Positions 23,381 to 33,739 of a stretch of 64,000 bases of DNA are shown piece after piece. A model generated the notes under the pieces. It did not search any database and was not told where the DNA came from. It was given only the letters and a program-made list of their open reading frames with translations. Source of the DNA: Grifola frondosa (lineage: Eukaryota > Basidiomycota > Agaricomycetes > Polyporales > Grifolaceae); the NCBI GenBank assembly GCA_001683735.1, contig LUGG01000005.1:434001-498000 (forward strand), read 5' to 3'. Every line of letters starts with the position of its first letter. Positions within the stretch are counted from its first letter, which is position 1. Made by a program: the position numbers and the translations under genes.

Positions 23381-24043
23381 TCAAGTCAGCTTGCCGACGT
23401 ACTGTAAAAACAGATGAGCAAATCTGGACGAAGCGATAACATGTATGTGCGCACGAATTAAAGACAACCGTGACGGCTTCGTGGGTGTGGCGAATGTGAA
23501 AAGATGGACGGTGGCTGAGAAATGGCTTAACTTAGGACAAGTGAGTGTGCGGATCAAAAATGTTGCCCAGATAAGTCCAAATAGGAACATATCTTTGAAC
23601 GTGAAATAATCATTCGCAAAAGTTGCCTTCTTCCAGCTCGCTTTGAATTTACTCTCCGGGATGGGGCCCCATTTACCCCAAGGTGCCAAAGTATGACGAA
23701 AGCATGGATGGACAGCGAACAGCTATGGTAGGGTTGATTTCTAGAATATAAGTGCCAATCTGGTGAGACGTTTTGTACCGTCTTCTATAGTACTGAAGCT
23801 CGTTCATTGGAAGGTCTCGTAAGGCGGAAAATAGGTACGTGGCATAACTGTGAAAAGATATTCACCAAGAAATATAGAAGCTTTCTGATCCAATGTCCAG
23901 CACATCCAGGCCCATAACTGCTCGCGGCTACCCCATTCCATGTCCAGAGTTCTTTACCTCGTGATCATCTGCAGAAGGTTCAACGAACGTTCAATCAGAA
24001 TCATGACGGCACGTCAGACACGCTCAGCGGCCGTATATGTGCG
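23381..24043. other. Intergenic; RRM paralog 3 leader and one weak minus-strand ORF
   Basis: Bases 23381-23412 carry the conserved RRM-paralog leader on the minus strand. A minus-strand ORF (23381-23689, MAPWGKWGPIPESKF) has no recognisable motif. It overlaps the presumed promoter of paralog 3, and I do not call it. Confidence 0.35.
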
Positions 24044-24855
24044 ATGACCCAGGCTGTGCCGTTCCCTTGTCCAGACCCTACCCCAGAGGTAACGCCTCTG
24101 AACTGAACTGATCAAGTGTTCTTCTGCGGCATGAATACCACTTGCCTCATCTGCGACACTCAAACCAACACGCGATGTGCACGATGCAAGGGCGTCTATT
24201 ACTGCAGTAAAGAGCACATCGCGCAAGTTCGTCTTTTCTTCTTATTGTCAAAGTATTCTCACGGAAGCTCGACGGATAGGACTGGCCCGCTCACAAGGCA
24301 TATTGTAAACGGGTCAGCGCCGCGGGCACAAACACCTTCGATGCCATCCTCTTTGCCTCCGATGAAATCAAACCTCGGCTCATCAAACTTCCCTGGTCGT
24401 GGGGCCCAGTCGATGAAGACAGTGTAGGAACTTGGCAGAAGCTGGATCTCGAGCCATGGTTTAAGGGAAGAGATTCCTTCTCCGCAGCATGTACGTCCAA
24501 AAGTTCGGAGCCAACGGACCACCACTCGGTCGTACTCTGGTGGTGAGATACGACGACAACTTTTCGATCAACGGCTCTCCGCTCAACCAGTGCATTCGCA
24601 ATGTTACTCGAGGTAACGCCGTGCACCCTTGGGCAGGAAATATTCTAGCTCTTAGGGCAGAGGGAGTACCCTCGGATTTCTACAATGATGCAGTCATGGA
24701 GGAGGATTTGGCCCCGCTGATCGGTATCTTGAGGATTACGTGGTATAAATTCGACCAATGCTCTTCTTTTCTGCTTATTTACGGACGTTATCTGCCTGGA
24801 GCATGATGTATTCCATACGTACCGTAGTAGCAAGCACACCCTATGGACTATCATA
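24044..24855 (+). CDS. MYND zinc-finger protein, possibly inactivated
   Basis: A MYND finger is clear: CLICDTQTNTRCARCKGVYYCSKEH, written as C-x2-C, C-x2-C, C-x3-C and a continuing exon with DWPAHKAYC after an intron near 24220-24270. Downstream come ASDEIKPRLIKLPW, PLGRTLVVRYDDNF, AVHPWAGNILALRAEG and MEEDLAPLIG, a C-terminal part I recall from Agaricomycete MYND-only proteins. The reading frame is open upstream to an ATG at 24044 except for one TGA at 24104-24106; otherwise translation must start at 24132. Two single-base gaps (C near 24480-24481, G near 24723-24724) break the conserved part. The 3' end is uncertain. MYND fingers usually mediate protein-protein contacts; the partner is unknown. 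Confidence 0.6.
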
Positions 24856-25183
24856 AATTGAATACGACATCGGTGAGCTGTTCAAAAATCCTTAAGTGCC
24901 GAGTTTAATATTTTTTTTGTTACTGGACATTTAGTTCAATGATTAGATAGCATTTAATTATCATGTGACTGTCAAGTCTGGGCGAGACGAGGTCATGACG
25001 TCATCGCTCAGATTCACCCCTTAACAGGACCGAGCTGAGAACTTGCAACTCGGTTTTCCCTCCTTCCCACTCAACTGTCACTGCACCACGTATGTTCTAT
25101 TCTCAATGGCCATTATAATATTCTTAAATCGTTTCAATTGTTTGAAATTAACATCAGTAATTTGCAACAGCTAATTAGTCGAC
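24856..25183. promoter_or_regulatory. Upstream region of FMP46
   Basis: AT-rich at 24900-24965, followed by a pyrimidine-rich stretch near 25050-25075. A CAG acceptor-like site just ahead of the ATG (25168-25170) allows a short 5'-UTR intron. No other feature is seen. Confidence 0.3.
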
Positions 25184-25803
25184 ATGCCAATGTTTTCTGC
25201 TTTCAAACGCTCCATCGTCAGTACTTAGTACCTCCAGCTGTTTCAGCAAACTTAAACAAAATTTACTCACCCCATGCTCTTCTTCAGCCGCAAGTATCCA
25301 TCTTGTAAGTTACAATTTGCTCTCTGTGAGCTTTCATAATAATTTCTAACTGACTCTCTTTTCAGCCACAACCCCGCCTCCCCGCCTTCAACCACCTCCC
25401 TCCGCCTCCTCCGCGCCGCCCTCTCTTCACCCTACCCGCCCTCTTCTCCCTCCTCTCCTCCGCTTAAGTTCAATCTTGAGGTGATCGAGAACACACCGCC
25501 CACCCTGACCAGCTCCGCATCATCCTCTCTTACCTCCCCTCTAAGACTGCACCAGTGGAGAGCCTGCTCTCCACGCATCCCACCGTGGGCTCGCGCCCGA
25601 CAAGCTTGGAGGGCGTGTCCCGCCTCGCCGCACAGAACCCGCAAGCGCTCAAGTATCCAATCGTTGTCGACTGGCATGGCGGCAAGGCTGCGGTGGGTGA
25701 CGTCGAGGGCGTCAAGAGCATCTTGGAAGAACTGAGGAAGAAGCGGGATGGAGAGCTGGACGTAACTGATAATGCTGATCAGCCGGGAGCGTGGTTCTCG
25801 TGA
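25184..25803 (+). CDS. FMP46: FMP46-type (DUF1687) mitochondrial redox-like protein
   Basis: Exons are 25184-25216, 25288-25304 (17 nt) and 25366-25803. The protein reads MPMFSAFKRSI, SIFHNPASPPS, PPLKFNLEVIENTPPTL, then after a frame break DQLRIILSYLPSKTAPVESLL, LKYPIVVDWHGGKAAVGDVEG and VKSILEELRKKRDGE. This closely matches the FMP46/DUF1687 pattern I recall: a thioredoxin-fold protein located in yeast mitochondria with unknown substrate. The break is a single missing base at 25507 (CTGACC should read CTGGACC). The N-terminus is basic and short, compatible with import. A diverged relative sits at 1.1 kb with the same intron position before HNP. Confidence 0.75.
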
Positions 25804-28150
25804 AAGAGGCAAAAATTTGGTTTATGCAACTCGAAGGACGACCGGTTAGTGGTTCATGAAATTGCTTCATATTGTATCTCCCCCCAGTGATTGTATACTA
25901 GGTAGGAAATTTGTACCATGAAAAATGTATTTGTATCTCGCTTATGGCAAAGGTGGAGTCCGCACTTGCTGGCGCAGGGTTATTGCACACGACAAGGCAG
26001 AGAATGCGCTCTATAATATTCTGCGATGGTTTTCAACTGTCAGATTGACGCTGAGGCCGAATTTTCATGCGAAAGAACTGTTGGATTATTAGTCAGATAA
26101 GTCCGTCTCGCGAAGTTGTAATGATGGGCAACTACTAACTTATAGTTGATGTGTGACGATAAAGTCTCGCGATGACTTGTGGTGATTGTGAGCTCCAAGT
26201 CGATCTCACAACGTGGTTTGGTATGCGACGTTGCCTTCGTACGTTCTTTCGTTCTATCTTTTTTTTTCTCTCGAAAGTTTGACCTTTCAAACAGGCTATT
26301 CGACACAGCAGGTGTTTATACCAAGACGCAGCGTGTCACCGCTGCGTACCATATTCTGATAGACATAACACCTTAAGACCGCGTTGGAGTCCTCGGTCAT
26401 GCCAACGCTGCTACCACTACCGTCCCCGCCCCCGACCGCGCCAACGGGTGTCCAGCCCACATACCAGTGTACGAGGGTCAAATTGCTTCGCATATACTGT
26501 GACAAAGTTTGCGCTCTTGCCGCCAAGTCCAGCTCAAGCCAGCATCGACGGTATCACGAAGCTTTCGCTCGGCGCCATTCTCCTCGAGACGGTGTTCAGC
26601 TCCATGTGAGTCACGGCAGCGGACAGTCCAAGTCTGAGAGTGCTGACACAGCATACATCCGGCAGATGCTTTGGAATCATGCTCCTGCAGACATGCCAAT
26701 GCTGTATCTCTCTGAGCTGTCGGTACTCAGTCTCCGATCTTGGCCAGAGAAGGAAGTGCACACCCCAACAGTTGATGTAATGTGCACTTCCTTATCTGAC
26801 CAAGATCGATGCAGACATGCCAATACTATAATCAATACTGGGGTGACCGGCTCGTGCTCAAGTTTTTCGTACTACTTTGTCTATACATCCATGAAGCTGA
26901 CGTGATGTGATGAGCAGGTAGCCGTCCTTGGGTACTCTGTCGCCGTTGCGTGATTATTATTATTGGGCTGGCAGGATGCTCGCTCAATGTGGGCTCAGCT
27001 CGTTTCAGCGGCGCACTCATCTGGCAAGATCTATGAGCATTAGTCTGGTGATTGCGATGACCATGAGTGCGTGCTATAGCCCAACGCCAGATACAAGTCT
27101 CGCGGTATGCTCGGGCTGGTCGACGCCCATACATTTAGCGCCACCATCTATGTTACAGCCCTTTCGTCCGGCGCATGTGAGAGGGTATGTAGTGCACTCC
27201 GAATCTCCCTCGCTCCTCTGATTGTGATCTGTATCAGATTGAATACACATCAGGTTCTTGTAATGCGACTGGATTTGTATGTGGTTATACATGACTTCGG
27301 TTCTACCACGGTCGTGACTTCCAGGAATTCAATTCGACACTCGGTTGGGTTCCACCCCTGAGTGTTCCGCGCCCTCGCGTCAGACTCAATAGTATGTTCG
27401 GAGAAATGATGGTCTCTTCATCCCAAAGGCTAGGCATTTCAGTCATCATCGCTTTTTCAGTGGCTCACGTCGCATGTGTGCAGCACAGGATTGGTGTTTT
27501 GTTATGATCCGCCTTTTATCACGATTATTTACATTTATTGAATTAGACCACCGACGTATGGAAGAACAGGTTGTCGGGCTGTATCCACTGTTCGGTACAT
27601 GTAAGTGGCGACTTTGATCACGTTGACTACATTTATACATTGTCCTTGGCAGACACCCCACGTCGGCCAATTGTCTTCTCATCATTGCACCGGTCGCGCG
27701 ACTGGTCTCCGACCAATGTTGTGTCTTTTCCCACGAGTACATCGGTCGCAGGGATCATGGCCCGGCTTGACCGCGCGTCGAAAAGCAAGTCGTCGGGTTT
27801 GGCGGTATCGTCGGCGAAAGGCGTCGAAGCAAGGATCAATTGGCCTCCGCGAAGTCTCATAGATACTGGAGTGGCTTCGACACTTGAATGTGACGAATGC
27901 GCACGCTGCCTGTATGCTGCGCATGTAAGCATTAAGTATTGCACACTCGTGCAATGTGTTCAAATGTGTAGCGGCCTTCGATGACAGTTGGAGTGGTTCA
28001 GACGCAATCTCGCTTTCCCGACGCCGCCGGTGATGGGTCTGCTTGTCCTGTTTCACCGACGCTGGCGGATCTTGTCAGCATGTGTTCCCCAAGTTGACCG
28101 ACGAACGCTGATTTTGGGCAGTGTAGATGGCGTTTATCCGCACGGCAGCA
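25804..28150. other. Gene-poor 2.3 kb stretch, no gene recognised
   Basis: Several ORFs of 70-170 codons overlap on both strands (for example plus 26384-26905 and 27571-27984). None shows a known motif, a signal peptide with convincing continuation, or consistent splice joins. It contains the hairpin and direct repeats listed separately. Decayed coding sequence is possible. Confidence 0.4.
26686..26827. repeat. 26-bp hairpin flanked by 18-bp direct repeats
   Basis: The arms at 26736-26761 and 26782-26807 are inverted copies with two mismatches and a 20-nt loop (core GGAAGTGCAC / GTGCACTTCC). The direct repeats at 26686-26703 and 26810-26827 (TGCAGACATGCCAATGCT, one mismatch) flank the hairpin. 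It could be a small element remnant or a structured RNA/DNA site. Confidence 0.8.
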
Positions 28151-28151
28151 G

Positions 28152-28157
28152 TATAAA
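28152..28157 (+). promoter_or_regulatory. TATA box of the secreted-protein gene
   Basis: TATAAA lies 77 nt upstream of the ATG at 28229, a spacing shared with other TATA-bearing genes here. Confidence 0.6.
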
Positions 28158-28228
28158 GGCTAAGTAGAAGAGGGACGAAGTAACCATAGGTCACTCCGAA
28201 CTCACACATACTTCCCTCTTGTACAGTC

Positions 28229-29232
28229 ATGCAACTTTCCGCATTCTTCTCTGGCCTCGTCCTTGTCTCGGTCGCCTGTGCCGTTGTGGTGCCGACGATC
28301 CCGGATGAGGTGAGGACATCGCACCGTTAGCGGTCTGTATGCTCATGTTGTGCATCTTAGGGAGCGTACTCGGTGAAGAACTTGGAAGGCTTGAGTGACA
28401 AACCCACGGACCTCACCAAGCCTGTTGCCGTGCAGCTCCTAGACGTGCTCGAGAAATACGGACTCACCGATGTATGTTGCGGATTATGAGCTACGCCCTT
28501 ACTAGTGTTATTAATTCAATACAACCACACAGGCATTCGGCGTCGTTGGCGTCCACAGCCACGTCCAATTGGCCAACGGCCAAGTCATGTTCCAGACCGG
28601 GAACTCGACGTACATTCACCAGGGCATCGCAAGTTATGACGAGGTCAAGAGCTCTGGCGTGCCGTACAACTACAGGATTAGCTCCTCCGGCGAGCTGTTG
28701 CCGCTCGACTTGGGCACGATTACCGACGATGTTATCGCCGCTCGCAAGGAGCTGGCTGCTGCCACCTCTGGCGGTTCGTTCTTGACCGGTGAGCCTGGAA
28801 TGTAGCGCCCCAGCTCCATTCATTTGGCTAACTGCTGCTCGCTACAGAATTTGCCTCCGTCTCCAATGGTCTATTGACTGGAATCGCGTACATCAGGCCT
28901 CTCGACCGTGCAGCCCTGATGAACAACTCGGTGGTGAAGAACCATGTTAGCACATCCTTTCTATGAGTTCATTTGTCAATTGACTGTGATTATTAGTACA
29001 ACCTCGCTAAGACTGAAGGCACCGCCGCCGCTATCCCCGCTGCTTCCGCCGACCCCAACGATGCACCTTCCTTCTTCACTCGTGGAATAAGCAACTCTAC
29101 CGCAGCCGCTGACCTCACTATGTGAGTGTATCAACTCTGGATATCTATACTTGAAATTCTTATGTTCTTCCCACCAGTCTCTGCGAGATCTGTGGCCACG
29201 GCAACCCCTGGCAAGACCGCCGCTTTTTCTAA
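28229..29232 (+). CDS. Small secreted protein of unknown function
   Basis: Five or six exons give about 210 residues. The signal peptide is MQLSAFFSGLVLVSVACAVV. The mature protein includes YSVKNLEGLSDKPTDL, AVQLLDVLEKYGLTD, VMFQTGNSTYIHQGIASYDE, VKSSGVPYNYRISSSGE, a Ser/Ala-rich helix (DDVIAARKELAAATSGG), GIAYIRPLDRAALMNN and the C-terminus CEICGHGNPW-QDRRFF. Two N-glycosylation sequons (NST) are visible. The only two Cys of the mature chain lie in CEIC near the C-terminus. All introns have standard ends and the frame is intact. No family is recognised. A broken copy of this gene is present at 58.3 kb on the other strand, so it belongs to a duplicating family. Confidence 0.7.
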
Positions 29233-29930
29233 ACCCGGACTTGGGGGACTTTGCGGTGAGGAGCTTTAGACTTCTTGCTTGGATAATCTTGCTAGTTTAT
29301 TATTCGTGGAGCCATTGGTACTTAGATTTTTTAACTTATGGGGTGTTTGAACCTCACATCTGTGTATAAGATTAAGCGGATAATTTTTGAATGCATATCT
29401 CGACACAGTACAGAAGTCTCGCTTGGTGCGCTGAATTCTCGATGATTTCCTGCTTTCGTACAAGATCGAGCAAGTCCTGCGGCATGGTTAGATTGTGTGT
29501 CGACCTTTCAGGTGTCCGAAGAGAGAAGGCTTATTAATTTTTTTATTTTCCTCAAAAATGTCGGGGATAGATTGATGAATGCAACCCGACCGTACGACAG
29601 TTTTATGGCAGATGTCTCCTGGAGTTCATGACCTGGAAGTTGCATGATTGGGCTGGACTAAGTGATGTAGATGTCAGTGGCCTGTTGCTTTCGAGGATAA
29701 AAACTTGGAAGGCGGTAAGATACAGGCGGAAAAATTATCGCTGCGGCTAAATCTCAGTCGAGCTTCGGTTTCGGGCGATCAAGGTTATGTGTCGCGGTCA
29801 CGGGACCCTTCTTCGACCAGCCACAGACGCGTTGCGTCGGTACTTGGGTATGCAAAAGGATCCAATGAACATTTGAACAGAGTGTGAGCAACAAAAGACG
29901 CGATGTTAACGAGAGAGGATCATTCTAGTC
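29233..29930. other. Intergenic, convergent 3' ends
   Basis: Nothing is recognisable beyond short chance ORFs. It separates the secreted-protein gene from the minus-strand kinase-like gene. Confidence 0.4.
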
Positions 29931-30928
29931 TTACGGATGAGGTAACGGGTCTCCTGATGAACAACCATCAAAGAAAGCCCTTTCGTCATACCACTCCTGT
30001 AAATCGTGCACCACGCGAAGCGCTGCTCTGTATGCGGCCTCGTAACTGTAGCTTTTCGGAGCATGCTTTACCAATTCTTTAGCTGAGTACGCGAACTTGA
30101 CAGGAACCTTCTGACGTAAATAGTCCACAGTCCCTACGAGTATTTCGTGAATCAGCACAAACTAAATGTTAATTCAGTGGCAAACGTACGCGGTAACCAT
30201 GCCTGTGCTTCCGTGCAAGCATCGTGGAGTTCGTCACAATTGAACTCTTTCCACTCGGGCTCCTCCGCGTTGAACACGATGGGCATAGACTTCTGACAAA
30301 CATGCTGTTCGGCCCACTCGAAGTCGATGATGTATGGGCGATAATTCTCGTCCACCACAATACTGTTTTCAGAGAAGTCCCCGTGTTTTACTCCGAGCGA
30401 ATGTATTGTTACAAGCGCTTGGATCACCGAGAATCTGAAGGACAGCAGTCATATTAGTGGTGTTGTTAAAAGCCAATAAGGTACCCACCTGAATTGGAAG
30501 TTCATAGTAAAGAGACAACGAGTCAAGGGTTTACCGATGTAGTCAAGAACAAGACAGACGGTATCTCCATCCTGCATCTCTCCCCTGAATAACCCGTGGA
30601 ATCGTGGTATCATCCTACCCTGGAGCTTCTGCAGCTCGTTCGCATAGAAACAGGCCTCTCGACGGACGCGTTTCATCCTTCTCTTGCCATAGACAAGCTT
30701 GCACACCACGTCTCGCGGTTCCTCCCCTTCGCATGTGAGTTCTCCCCGATATATCTTTGAGGTATCCTCATGCAGAAGTTCAGGATCTCGGAATTCGTAT
30801 TGCTTCGTGGTGATGTTGCCAGAGGGAACAATACACTTGAGTTCAAAGTGCTCTGGGTCCTCGCCAAATTCTGAGCAGGAGTCGGCGTCATCTCCAAAGA
30901 AAAGATTCGGAAATATAAGAGTTGCCAT
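29931..30928 (-). CDS. Short kinase-like protein (isolated member of the 48-55 kb family)
   Basis: Start chosen at 30928 (MATLIFPNLF) because all full relatives begin MSxLxFP; an in-frame Met at 31036 lies further upstream. Three exons. Motifs in order: TSKIYRGELT (nucleotide loop), DVVCKLVYG (lysine), EACFYANELQKLQG (helix-C Glu), IPRFHGLFRGE, CLVLDYIGK (hinge), KHGDFSENSIVVDENYRP (catalytic loop with HGD and Asn-to-Ser change) and YIIDFE (metal-binding Asp). The C-terminal exon has FAYSAKELVKHAPKSYSY and LQEWYDERAFFD. Its closest relative in the window is the copy at 53.7 kb (shared FRGxMxD, HGDF, ENYRP, GDPLP end). Substrate unknown; a protein or small-molecule kinase fold is inferred from the motifs. 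Confidence 0.75.
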
Positions 30929-31424
30929 TGAAGATTGGACGGTCGACTTCAGTGGCGTAGAACGGTAGCTGTGGGAAAGTTCACGAGCGGGATCACGATC
31001 ACGAGACCGTTCCTCGGCCAGCCACACACGCGTCAAGAGTCAAGACCCGTTTCTGAAGCATGTCCGCAGAGGCCAAGTACTCCACGAGAGGATCTCACCA
31101 GTGCTGTGTGTCTCGCTCGCAGCAGAGAGAAATGCAACGGGGTTGAAGTGTGTGCCTTTAGCAACAGCCGGCTAGAGAGGACGAACGCGTTCGCCAAACA
31201 ACAATTCTCGTTGGGTGCATCGTTCTGCAACCAGTGGTCCGCTACCATTCGATTAATTTGAGAAACATTCCATACAGTCAACAACACTATAAATACCGCG
31301 TAGACATCCAACATCATTGTGTTCACATACAATATCCAACGTCCTTGTCCGATTCAATTAGTGCTAAATTCATCCTTATATGGTTTCTGCTGAGCTACTG
31401 CTCGCCGCAACGCGAAATCTCCAT
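30929..31424. other. Upstream region of kinase-like gene and 3' flank of laccase
   Basis: No gene is called. An open minus frame extends from the kinase-like start to 31036 but lacks family similarity. Confidence 0.35.
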
Positions 31425-33651
31425 TTAGTGGTCGGAGGGATCCAAAGCATTGTAAATCGGACAAAGTTCATCCCATGCAACTACATGAACACGAGTGGTT
31501 AGTAAAGCTATGCAAGCAGCGACCGGCACTGACCTGGAGGATTAGTAACGAGAGGAATGTCCGGAATATCCTCAGCGAGGACGATGGCAAAGCCGGCTTG
31601 CAGGTGGAAGTCGATGTGGCAATGCAGGATCCACGGACCGGGGTTGTTAGTCTGCAGACGTAATCAGTCGCTGTTGAAAACGAATATCGCCTTTAGTCAA
31701 ATAGAATATGCCCACCTCGAAACGAATAGTAACGTTATCCCCGAGGCCGCCGATGTTGACGGTATCGCGCAAGACGGGGTCGTCGTAGTTGTAGACAGTG
31801 CTACCAGCGCTACGGACGACAGAGAAGACGTGCTGGATGCGGTCTTCAGCTCAATTACTGCCAACATTAATGGAAGCTAGCATCTTACGCCGTGCAAATG
31901 GAAAGGATGACCGCCGCCTACAACACCACCAGGCAAGGAGATCTCGATAGAGGAGTGGGCAGGTAGACTGTACACGCTGCCCGCCGGTAAGAGATCTTGC
32001 GCACGGTGGGTGCCGCTGAGGATTTGGAGAAGGACCGGGACAGACGGAGGGACAAACGTTGCGTTGTTGATGAAGAAGTTACTCCCATTCTAGGCAAAAT
32101 ATCAGAAAACTGATTCCGCGCAATTCAATGCAAACGTACGAAGGAGAGTGCAAGATTCATAGCCAAGTCGACACCGCCAGGGAAATCCTTGCCGGGCTTT
32201 AACATAGGAGATCAGTGATATAACGGGGCACAATCCGAGACGGCACGTACAACTCCGGGATTGTTGAGAGCACGCAAGTTAGCTTCATTCAATGGGTTGA
32301 TTGACGACTGGTTCGTCGTCGTCGGCTCCTCTGCAGGGGCACCGACATAGCGGAGAATCGCGGAGTTGATACCACCTGCAAAACCAACGGTGCCCGCATT
32401 AGGGTTAGCACGAATCCAATAATTTCCAATTGTCTGATTGGCATGAAGCTAATATAGGAAATTGCGCATTTAGAACGGGGAAATGTACTGAATTGAAGTA
32501 AAGTGCGCACGATGAACGAATAACGCTGAGCTGCGAAGATCAAGAGGGAATCCACAGGAAGAGGCTTGGTTTCCACGGAATCAGCTTCAATGATGGTCAT
32601 GGTATGGTTGTCAATGGAGAATGCATAATTGGGATCACAAGAAACCGAAACAAGACGGAAACGATATCTATGCAAGATAAGCAAAAGGTCTGGAAATCGT
32701 GGGTCGAATTTGCACCAACCGTTTGCCGAATTGAACAGATATTACCGCCAGGTCAGATGCAGGGCCACCAGCATATCGACCCAAACCGTTTATCAGCGTA
32801 GCGTCTGATGCGAGACTATCACCGAACAATCAATCAATCAGGAAAAGTTGTTTCAACAAATGCAAGACAAACGGGAATCTGGGGCCCAATTGCGCAGCAG
32901 TGTGATACCAATCTGCAAGCGTTATGACGGTACTCTCTGGGTTAGAGGTCCAGTCAACAACACACGCATAACCGATCAATATATGTGGCTCACCATCATC
33001 TACGTCGTAGAGGCTTTTGAGGGGATCATATGGATCATAAACAACGAAAGCGCCCCTCAAGCCATCACAGTATTGTGTGGCTAGATGACTGTGATACCAA
33101 AACGTTCCTTTAAATAGTTGTCAGACTTTATTAATTACTAAATAATTGGAAAATGGCGCGCCTGCTTGGTCAGGGACGCAGAAATCATAAAGAAAAGAAT
33201 TTCCCGAGGCAATGGGACATTGAGTGACAAATGCGGGACCATCAGCCCAGCTCGTTCCGTGCTGGAAGAAACCGTGCCAATGCTGGATGTCCATGAGGAA
33301 GAGCGTTGAGAAGTGGCATACATAGTCATATAAATAACGTACTATGGATGTAGTCTTGAGCATGGTCGCATTGGTGAGCTCGTCGATCACGTTAATCTTG
33401 AAATTGTCGCCCTATAGTAATATGAATTTTGGAATGATAAACAATAAGGGTAAGCACACAGAACATACCTTCTGTCCTGTGATGAGAGGTCCTGGAAATG
33501 TTCCACCTGCGAGGACCGCGGCACGAGGGAACCCGTCGGGTGAGATGACAGCATTTACAATAGGCAAATCTGCTGTAGGTCCTATGGAGGCTAGAGTACG
33601 GACAGAAATCCCGAGAGCGACAGACAGAGAGACTAGAGAGAAACGTGCCAT
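31425..33651 (-). CDS. Secreted laccase (multicopper oxidase), high-potential (Phe) type
   Basis: It oxidises phenols with four-electron reduction of oxygen and is secreted, linked to lignin and pigment chemistry. The signal peptide [21 protein letters not shown] is followed by the mature start [19 protein letters not shown]. All four copper-ligand motifs are visible after splicing: [23 protein letters not shown] and [12 protein letters not shown]. The residue ten positions after the T1 cysteine is Phe, the class usually tied to high redox potential. About ten exons, several very short, end at [12 protein letters not shown] with the stop at 31425-31427. Length is normal for the family (about 520 residues). 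No frame break was seen. An alternative start three codons upstream (MIKMARF) is less likely. A TATA box lies 75 nt upstream. Confidence 0.93.
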
Positions 33652-33725
33652 CTTGATCATCAGAATGGTACTGTGCAGGCCTCAAGCAGAGCTTAGAGTG
33701 AAATAATGCGGACCAGTGGTTCGCC

Positions 33726-33731
33726 TTTATA
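33726..33731 (-). promoter_or_regulatory. TATA box of the laccase gene
   Basis: On the minus strand the sequence reads TATAAA, 75 nt upstream of the laccase ATG. I did not identify metal- or xenobiotic-response elements with confidence. Confidence 0.65.
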
Positions 33732-33739
33732 CCTTGCGG

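Noticed and set aside
30929..31036. Upstream in-frame start for the 29.9 kb kinase-like gene
   Set aside because: All family members begin at MSxLxFP; the extra N-terminal residues have no counterpart.
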